From contig JAAALK010000079.1 in the NCBI GenBank assembly GCA_019279435.1, positions 67,962,330 through 68,026,329 on the forward strand: 64,000 bases of DNA. The letters are read 5' to 3'. A model generated the notes under the pieces. That model was not told where the DNA came from. It was given only the letters and a program-made list of their open reading frames with translations, and searched no databases. Shown here in pieces: positions 55,834 through 64,000 of the stretch. The translations under genes and the position numbers were made by a program. Position 1 is the stretch's first letter, and each line of letters begins with the position of its first letter. The DNA comes from Zizania palustris. Its lineage: Eukaryota > Streptophyta > Magnoliopsida > Poales > Poaceae.

Positions 55834-58800
55834 CTCCCAACGCCGCGTCACGATTCACAAGGCAAGCCCACCACCATGGTCGCGCGCGTCGTCTTCTGCC
55901 TCGAGCGCCGCGGCGGTGCCGGTGGTCGGCTCCTCCCCTCTCTCGCCGGTCGCCAAACGTCGCGCCCTCCCTCTCGCTGGCTGCGCCTTCTTGTTCCGTT
56001 GCTTCTCCTCTTGGGGTCGCGTCGCGTGGGTTCGTGCTCGTTGCAGAGGTGGTTTCTCTCTCCCACCATTGGGAGTGCGCGTTAGTTTATCTCCATTATT
56101 ATAGTTCTCCTCCATTCACCGTTGGAACGTGGAGCATTTCGCCCGCCTCATAATTGTTTTAAAATCAACTAATCTAATCTGAAATGAAATAATCAAGAAC
56201 ATTGTCTATAATCAAAGATGCCACTTATGACGGAATTGTGTCTCTGACATGTGCCCACGGAGAAATGGCGAGTGCGTAGACAAAAAGGGAGAAGATTCCG
56301 ATGAAAAAAAGCCTCGCTTTACTGTGCTGGTCACCTTTGATTTAGTCATCTGTGACTGCTGGCTGCTGCTGCAGATCTGATTACTGCATCTCTGATGCTC
56401 TGATGCAGCAGTTCATGTTCATGGGCTAAACTCATACTAAACAGTGCTTTAAGAAACTAGCAGTACACAGGTCCACGTGCCTTATGATATGCATGGTTTT
56501 TCGGTGCTCAGAAACAGTTTCTGGATTTTTTTTTTGAAATAGGCCACATGGGTCCGACCTTGTTTGAAGGTTATGGTGTGTCGAGATGTGAAAAGAATTT
56601 TCCAAGAGGTTACCCATCCTGGTACTACTCCCGCCTGAGCACGCTTAACAATGGAGTTCTGAGAAGATTTGATGCCAGCTAACTCACACCCCTTTCACAG
56701 TTTCTGGATATGGATTACCATTTTTGCTGATATATAATAGCAAACCTTTTTCCTTTAATTAGGTCAGATCTGATAAGGCCTAGTAGTATTAATTAATTCC
56801 CAAGCTAATGGACTGACATAAGAGGGCATGTTCACTGAGAAAAAATAACTGTTACGTATTTAGCCAGCGAGAATATAGAAAAACCGTCCGTATTTTCTCA
56901 ATTTTAGTTTATTTTTAGATTTTTGTATTTTCTCAATTTTAATTTATTTTTAGATTTTTGTAGCTATTATATTTCGAGAGATAGAACTATATCTTTCTAA
57001 GAGCCGTATTATATAAGTAATTGTAGCAGCAAGAGTCGTTGCAGGTATATGCTGAGTGTTGGAATTAGTTTTTGCTTTGTTTAATGGATGGTGTCTGGTG
57101 GGGATGAGCATCAAGGTCACTTGTTGACTGCTCAGCTCATGTATGCTAGCTGCCTAGCTGTAGCATGCATGTCCACTGTTCAGGACCTCCCTGCGATTTT
57201 CAGTTAGCAAAAAAAAAAATCCTCTGCTCACAAATCCTGATTATCTTGTTCAGCAGTTTACATCAGTTGGCAGCGCTCTTTTTTGCTGACGAAATTTCTG
57301 CAGTTTAAAAATGCATAGTCGCTGGCTGACATTTAACCTTCTGGATGGTTTAATAATTACCGGCTTTGATGTTCTTTTCAGCAGGAAGAATAATGGAAGA
57401 GAGTGTGCGTGGTTAGGAAAATTCTCATACTTAAAGAACGAATTGGAAGCCTTAACTTCCAAGTCACGATATGGTAATCCCAAGACCAGCATTGCAAATG
57501 CCAAAACTGGTCAAAAGGATTTTCCAAAACATGGTCCTCTTGTGATTGTTTATTGGGTTAATTTTTGTTGTGTTATTATAATTTTTCATATTTTGACAAT
57601 ATAGCATTGATGTGTCATTCACTGATAGTAACATGTAGACAATTCTTGAAAATTGTAATAGCATGCGAGTAATTTTTCCTTGTTTATTTCATGTTTTTAG
57701 TGGATTAAAGGTACGTTTGATTGAGTATTTTGAAAGAAAAACAAATTTTTACGGCTCAAAAAACTGTTGTAGCCTGTGAGACGTAAAAAACTCTAACAAT
57801 AAGAAACAATAATTTTATATCTAATTAACAACAAATATAATATAAAATATATGGACAAATAAATGATCAAATATTGCGAACCGTGAAGTTCTAGAATCTA
57901 GGAGATGTACAAGACATTATAAAAGTTATAGTTAGAAAAAATAGTTTGATCCGATAGTTCTTTTAGATTCTTCCGACATCGCCTTAGTAGCAAATTAAAG
58001 AAATAATTTTCAAATTGTTTAGGAAGCGAGCAGATGAAGAAAACAAAGACCTTGCAGAGAATGGAGATGGTGACTTGTAGCAGAGCAGTAGTCGTGGTCG
58101 TATACAGGAACAAAAGCATCAGAGACCGGATAAGACAAGCAGATAATTAAGTTTTCTAATTTAGTAATTTGTGCTACTTGTTGGCCTGTGGGTCTACATA
58201 ATTTGTTATGTTAATTAATTAAGACGACAGTAACAGTATGCGTGTGAATGTGAGGCAGCCAATGGAGTGCACTCTCTAGCTTAGGTTTCGAGTTTGGGAA
58301 CAAGATTGTTTAATTATTGCGTACAAGCTAGCTTAGCCTTACTTCAGGTCTTACCAACCAAACTGCTCACAATTAAGGGTCGTTTCTTGATGGTTTTAGC
58401 TTAAACAAAACTAAATCTATTAATGACTCTAGATTCAGATTCAGTATTCCTTAAAGTTAAATGAAATGAGAAAACAAAAAAGGAGCAATCAGCAGACAGA
58501 TATGGTGATCAAGTTTCAGCATGTAGTAAATGAGGTTAGCTTACTGAATATTCAGGTTGCAACAGCATCTGCCATCTGGACAAGATTTGACAGTAGAAGC
58601 AGCTGGGAAACAAAGCATTTGGTGCATGCAGCCCTGAGCTAGCTGTTCCAGTCAAGCCAAATTCCAGCAATTAACAATTAGTTGTTTGTAGTTGATTGTT
58701 TGAGCAGACCATGCAGTTCATCTGATCTGATCTGATCTGATCTCCTGCTGCGTCTCTAGACATGTGGAGCAGCAAGCAAGCTGTTCATACCGGTAGAGTA

Positions 58801-60830
58801 ATAACAGTTCGTACGAGTTAGGACTATAAATGTAGCGATTTGAGTACTTGAGTATACAGAATTGCATTGCCACCTTAATTCACCTAACTAATTCCAGATC
58901 TGTGCAACTACTCTTTATCAACAATGGATGGAGTATGGAGCAACACTACCTTGTTTTAACAGACAGAGACTGTATTCACTATCCAAATCACTTGTTTTTA
59001 ATGATTTTATTATTTCAAAATTCTAGAACCATAAAATTAAGATAAACATTAGTAACATTTCGATACAAGGAATCAAGTGGCGAGATTCATCTACCGCGAA
59101 TACACTATAAAATCGCGCAATTAGTAATGCACGAGCTTTACTGTCACTGTCACAGTAAAATGGTCCGAAGATACACATCGTATGTATGCGTGTGCACACC
59201 AAGTGGCTGGTCAGCTTCTTCTTCCTCTGTTCTCTCCAGGTCAAAAGCGTGGAGAACCACTCCACTCCATCTGCACCCATCAATGTCGATCGCAACAAGC
59301 TTGATAGCTTGATCGCAACGTGAGGGTGAGCAATGCTTGCATCTATCTCTGAATCTCAGTCTCGACAAGTTGAAAAGAAGAGTCACTGGATCATTCTGCT
59401 GCAGGTTCACACTTACTGTGGCTGTCCATCGTCTGAAATCTTGATCGATTCTGAATTTCTGATTGATCCGGTCAGCGAATGCGTAGGTTCACAAGTTGAG
59501 ACAGGTTAGAATAGACAGCTTTATCTCCCTCGACCCTTGTGTGTGCTATGTCAGTAGATCATATGCTCGAGTCTTAAACAAACCCTTCCCAGATTAATTA
59601 TTCAGATCGACAGATGATTGTTCACAGCACCGGTTCAACTGTCGTAATCCTTTCAGAAAAAAAAGAAGAAACTATCGGCCGCAGCATTATTTCTGATTCT
59701 CTTCCAAGTGATTCTTATTAAATTCAGTTGTTAAATCGTTCATCTATTAATTCATATAACAGATGATAGTGACCTGAAATGATCATTATACACTTGCTTT
59801 TGTGATAAGCGATGACTTACATAACCTAAAACTACAAACACATATATATGATAATTAAGGACATGTTTGTTTCAATTTCTAGTAGTTAGAGATTTTCAAT
59901 AGCTAGCTAGTCTGAGTAGCTGATGTTTTTCAGATTCTGTATTCTAGTTCATTTCCAGATTCTACCATTACTAATTCTTCCATTCTGAGTCAAAAATTTA
60001 AATTGTTTGTTTCTATATCAAATTCTAAAAGCAGATACGACTATCATAAGATAAAAGAAACAAGCTGCTCCTACCTATACAACTCGATCCATCATGCAAA
60101 CGCCAAAATCCCACGTACAATATATTAAACTATCCAATACAATATTTAGATACACTTATTGATCTACTAATTCTAGTTTTCAGACAAACTAATTAAACCG
60201 AAGACCATGCATTAATTACGAATGTATTAATGATTCTTGGTGAGACTGAAGCAGTAGCGATCGAGCAGATTAAGCAAAAATATGTCCATGACGTGACAAG
60301 ATATGGATCAAGCAAAACGATCCAGATGCACTACGTCGATCCATCGCAGCAGCATTAATTAAACAAGCATCCATATTTTTTCCAATATTTATTACTCAAC
60401 CAAACACTCACGTAGACTAGTTGCATGCAGAGATGCTTCCTCTGTTCCATAATAATACAAAGATCAAATAAGTTAAAATTTGGTGCCTCTCTAAACAACT
60501 AACCCCCTAATTCAATTGTATTCTCGTCTTATTCTAAACACTTTTCAACTTTTCACATAACTTTTATTAAATGAGAGATGTCATGGTCTCTTTTCTTCAT
60601 CCTTGATATTTTTTTTTTAAAAAATAGCATATTTTGAAGAGAAATTTTATAGTCCACGAGGACAGATGGAGTATTTAGACGGGAACTTGCCAGTTTGGTC
60701 CTCCTCAACATCACGCATATCTCACTCGATTGATCGATCTACACCATCTAATTCCATCGTTACAATGTTGTCAACTCGCATGCCAATATAAGATGGCACC
60801 TGCTCCTTCCTGTCGAACCAAATAAATGCC

Positions 60831-60831
<1 letters not shown>
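55834..60831. other. Gene-poor intergenic region
   Basis: The first 270 bases are the GC-rich promoter and 5' UTR region of the USP kinase. The rest is AT-rich with the SINE-like insertion at 56527-56696 and a short TGATC-type pentanucleotide repeat at about 58720-58742. MITE-like pieces lie near 57710-57900 and 59855-60010 (both with GTTTGNTT-type ends). Short frames at 57311 and 59150 have no recognisable similarity. Confidence 0.45.
56527..56696 (-). mobile_element. 5S-rRNA-derived SINE-like retroposon, copy 2
   Basis: Read on the minus strand, the 5' part is 5S-rRNA-like: CAGAACTCCATTGTTAAGC, then GTGCTCAGGCGGGAGTAGTA and CCAGGATGGGTAACCTCTTGG. This keeps the internal polymerase III control region. 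A non-5S tail follows (CCATAACCTTCAAACAAGG) and ends in an A-run of about 10. A 13-bp direct repeat ACAGTTTCTGGAT flanks it (56514-56526 and 56697-56709). The duplication plus A-tail are hallmarks of LINE-driven retroposition. It shares the 5S part and tail with copy 1 at 25450-25592. Confidence 0.85.

Positions 60832-60875
<44 letters not shown>
60832..60875. repeat. (GA)n microsatellite
   Basis: About 22 GA units. Confidence 0.97.
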
Positions 60876-60881
<6 letters not shown>

Positions 60882-60923
60882 TGATAGGTTCATCGAGTGG
60901 CGTTGGACATGTAAAATCTCAAA

Positions 60924-61170
60924 GGGAAAATATCCTGTGCACATCGGCTAGCCGTGCACATGGTGCACATGTGAGATCTCCACCTTTAATCTGTAATCCA
61001 ACGGACAAGAGCTCCACCAGATCATTTGCAGAAAACACCTCCCACCTCCCCCATTCTGTCATTTTGCGATAACCCCCAGCTACTGTTGTCCGTTGGATTA
61101 CAGATTGAAGGTGGAGATCTCACATGTGCACCATGTGCACGGCTAGCCGATGTGCACAGGATATTTCCCC
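60924..61170. mobile_element. Mutator-like MITE, 247 bp
   Basis: Near-perfect inverted repeats of about 86 bp: the left end is GGGAAAATATCCTGTGCACA and the right end, reverse complemented, GGGGAAATATCCTGTGCACA. They differ at about three positions. A perfect 9-bp duplication AATCTCAAA (60915-60923 and 61171-61179) fits Mutator-like elements. The loop is only about 75 bp, and no transposase is present. Confidence 0.92.
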
Positions 61171-61449
61171 AATCTCAAATTTAACATGAAGTAGAAGAAC
61201 TGAATCCGATCCTGAGTGGCATGGCATAGCGAGATGGGGGGTCCGGCTGTGGCCGCCGGAGCTCCGGTCATCGGAGATTGGAGTAGCGCCCCAACCGACT
61301 AGCTCAGGAAGACAACCGAATGAGATCGACTAGCGCCCCAACAAAACATCACAACGGCAAAGAGAGCCACCAAAGTATGAGGAATACAAAAGGAGCCAAC
61401 CACCAGATAAAACACAACACAAGAGACCACCTTCTTAAGCAGTACTATT

Positions 61450-63235
61450 CTTCACCCTGCGGACAACACGTTTTCCGGCGCGACTCTGAATTTGAGCATG
61501 GAGGAGTCCCTGCAACTTGATACATCCTCCAACCTCTTGGCTGACGCAAGCTTCGTCCACTGATCTATAAAACAAGTCACCCAGTAAGGCACATTAAGAA
61601 CATTAGCCGAAATCACATTATTGAACACAAAATCATTTTTGTTAATCCACAAAGCCCAAAAACTCGCAGCATAAACACCCAACAGATTAATTTTCCTCTT
61701 AGACAACAAATTATAACCCAAGACAGAAAAATCTCAGAAATATTATCCGGACAACGCAACCAACTTAAAGAATCCCTAACAAAACACCAAGTGAATTTGG
61801 AGAGGGGACATTGGAACAGTAAGTGATCAACCGACTCAATCTGATGGCACAGTTTGCACTAGGGATTCCTAGTCCAATTCTTCCGATTAAGTTGCTCCCC
61901 GACCTAAATCCTCCCTCTCAAAGCCAACCACAAAAAACATTTAACTTTAAGAGGGGCCACACACTTACAAACGAGCTTCATATCATTGTCCCCAATCCCC
62001 CGGAAGGAAAGCCAATTATACAGTGATTTCACCGAGAAACCTCCTTTATCCAAGGCCCAACCAACAGAATCCGAGCCTCCCCTGAATGGCACAGAACTAC
62101 ACATCTCAACAGATTATCCCACATGGTCATCGCAGACTGGGTCAAGGATCTCCTAAAACCAACAACCCAATCATTGATGCGAACGTCGTAGACCAAAACC
62201 CCCGGTTCCGCACAAATATCATAAAGCGGGGCGAAACTAACTTTTAAAGGGACATCACCAATCCAACTATCTTCCCAAAACCTAATCCTTCTACCATCAC
62301 CAGCCGAGAAGACACAGTGTTTTTGATACCACATTCTAAATCTCATCAGGCTATTCCAGAAATAAGACCCTTTTTGCACTCTCTTCCCAAAAAAACTTTC
62401 ACCTAGATCATATTTATTTCTGAGCAACTCATAGAAAACCCCTTCGTGCCCCCCTAACAATCGAAGGAACCACTTAGCTAGAAGAGAAATGTTCATTATT
62501 GTAGAATCAATGAAACCCATACCACCAAACTTTTTAGGCATACACATCGTCTCCCAAATCAGCCCAATAAAATCTACTCCTAATTTTATCGAATTGCTTA
62601 TGAACAGAATCAGGGAGGAGAAACACCCCATCGCATACAAAGGAATACTGCTGAGACACGAGTTAATCAACACCATCCTGCCCCCATGTGACAAATGACC
62701 GCACTTCCAAGTTGATAACCTATTCTCTACTTTTTGAACTATGCCCCCAAAATCCGCCCTAGAAGGCTTAGCAAAATTAATCGGCAGACCTAAATAAGTA
62801 ATGGGAAAAGAACCTAGCACACAATTAAGCCCATCTGCCGCCCAATGAGCCTCCTCCTCATTCACCCCTAACATAAACAACTGGCTCTTATGATAATTGA
62901 CTTTCAAACCCGACATACTCTCGAAACAATAGAGGAGAAATTTGATCGTAACTAAATTCTGTCTCGAAAACTCCAGCATAATAACAGTATCATCGGCATA
63001 CTGAAGGTGAGTGATCCCTCCTCGCACCAAATGAGGCACCACACCTCTCAGCAGGCCATTAGCTTTAGCTCGGGACAACATTTCTGACAAGGCATCTGCA
63101 ACCAAGTTAAACAACAGCGGAGACATGGGGTCACCCTGCCTCACCCCCTGTACGTCCTAAAACCCCCTCGACGACCATTAATGTTGATAGCGACTCTCCC
63201 ACCAGATACCACACCTTTAACAAGTTTTCATTTGA
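61450..63235 (-). mobile_element. Degenerate L1-type LINE reverse-transcriptase fragment
   Basis: The minus-strand frames join into an L1-type RT: RQGDPMSPLLFNLVADALSE, the catalytic motif LQYADDTVIML, CFESMSGLKVNYHKSQLF, ITYLGLPINFAKPSRAD, LSHGGRMVLINSCLSSIPLY and IRFWEDSWIGDVP. It ends with a zf-RVT region (CKLCHQIESVDHLLFQCPL). Frameshifts near 63145 and 62100 and a stop near 61860 break it. The endonuclease domain is missing. Its family differs from the LINE at 42454. Confidence 0.9.
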
Positions 63236-64000
63236 TTTGGATCGCAACCAGTGCGAGCGATCCAACTTTGGAGCTTTTTTTAAAAAAAAATAATCCATTT
63301 TTTCAGAGATTACAATTCTGATATCCAGATTCAAAAAATTGTAGAAATAGATGGTTCAGCTGGGGACAACCTCTTTGTCGATCGTCCAACTGTCGATAAG
63401 GACCAGGTCAGTTGTCGACCAACCAACTATCGACAAGAAGTACTCAACACAAAGAAAGCAAGGCGTCTAGAGACCAGGGGCAAGAGAAAATGTGTACTGC
63501 GGCTGGCACATGCAACAAAAGAAAAGGCTGGTGCATGCAGCAAAAGAAGAATGGCCGAATTTGCTACAGCACATTTGTTGATCGACATGGTAAAAATGTG
63601 GCTTTACAAAAGAACATTTTAAAAAGTATAAATATTTACTACAATACACCGTCACCATTATTTTAATATTTTACGATGGCCTCAGCAGTTTGGACAGTGG
63701 TGTTGGTGGCTTTTGCGAACGGCGGCAGCGTCAGAGAGAGGGAGGGGCATTGACTGGCCAAATCAAGGAGAGAGTGAGTGTATAGGCATCTTGTGTATTT
63801 AAAAAATTATTTCTAGAAAATATTAAAATATTGGTGGTAGCGTACTACAACAAATATATTTGAGATGTCTTCAAACAAAACCACATTTTTATGATGTATG
63901 TAAGCAAATGTCATGTTTTCACAGTGTTCCGCAGCAGAAAATTAGGGCAAAGAAACAAGGTTAACCGAGGCTAGAGCCTGCCAGCATGTGCATGGGGCTG
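63236..64000. other. Right-edge stretch without a recognised gene
   Basis: AT-rich DNA with a local repeat of GTCGACCAACCAACTATCGAC-like words around 63375-63440. No supported gene. Confidence 0.4.

Noticed and set aside
59023..59410. Two overlapping minus-strand frames of about 90 codons
   Set aside because: One looks superficially protein-like (LVAIDIDGCRWSG), but I recognise no family and see no exon partners.

Overview
The window is nuclear DNA from a grass (Poaceae, probably a panicoid or related lineage; species not determinable by eye). This rests on GT-AG introns, GC-rich 5' exons set in AT-rich intergenic DNA, abundant hAT/Tourist/Stowaway/Mutator-like elements and L1-type LINEs, and protein sequences resembling monocot orthologues. 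A run of exactly 1000 N (33478-34477) is an assembly gap.

Layout, left to right. A possible small membrane-anchored protein gene is cut by the left edge (minus strand). DCP1 (decapping activator; 8 exons, 6345 to 1607) and CYP59 (cyclophilin-RRM-zinc-knuckle protein; 14 exons, 16052 to 7694) follow on the minus strand. The introns of CYP59 are swollen by three hAT-like insertions, one nested in another. An SYCP3-like coiled-coil gene, probably ASY4 of the meiotic axis (20632 to 18168, minus), is divergent from a decayed START-like/polyketide-cyclase gene (20807-24162, plus), with only 174 bp between the two start codons. An intron-less G-type lectin receptor kinase (28496 to 25926, minus) comes next. 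Beyond 5 kb of MITE-rich DNA and the gap lies an RNF170-type RING/DUF1232 E3 ligase gene (37209 to 34837, minus). A two-exon MATE transporter gene (38629-45327, plus) has a 5.2-kb intron holding a CTTCG-rich element and a 5'-truncated LINE flanked by a 183-186-bp direct duplication. A 2.3-kb hAT-like element (48875-51206) sits between this and a USP-domain receptor-like cytoplasmic kinase (55833 to 51846, minus). The right end is gene-poor: a 5S-rRNA-derived SINE-like insertion, a Mutator-like MITE and a broken LINE.

The genes do not form a pathway. They are housekeeping RNA-metabolism genes (DCP1, CYP59), a probable meiotic gene, two kinases, an E3 ligase and a transporter, as is normal for plant gene order. 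The most notable content is in the mobile DNA: several insertions whose target-site duplications can be read directly, a short retroposon derived from 5S rRNA with a 13-bp duplication, and a LINE with an unusually long duplication. I found no CRISPR, operon-like or clearly new multi-gene system. All exon models were made by hand from splice sites and reading-frame continuity and have no transcript support.
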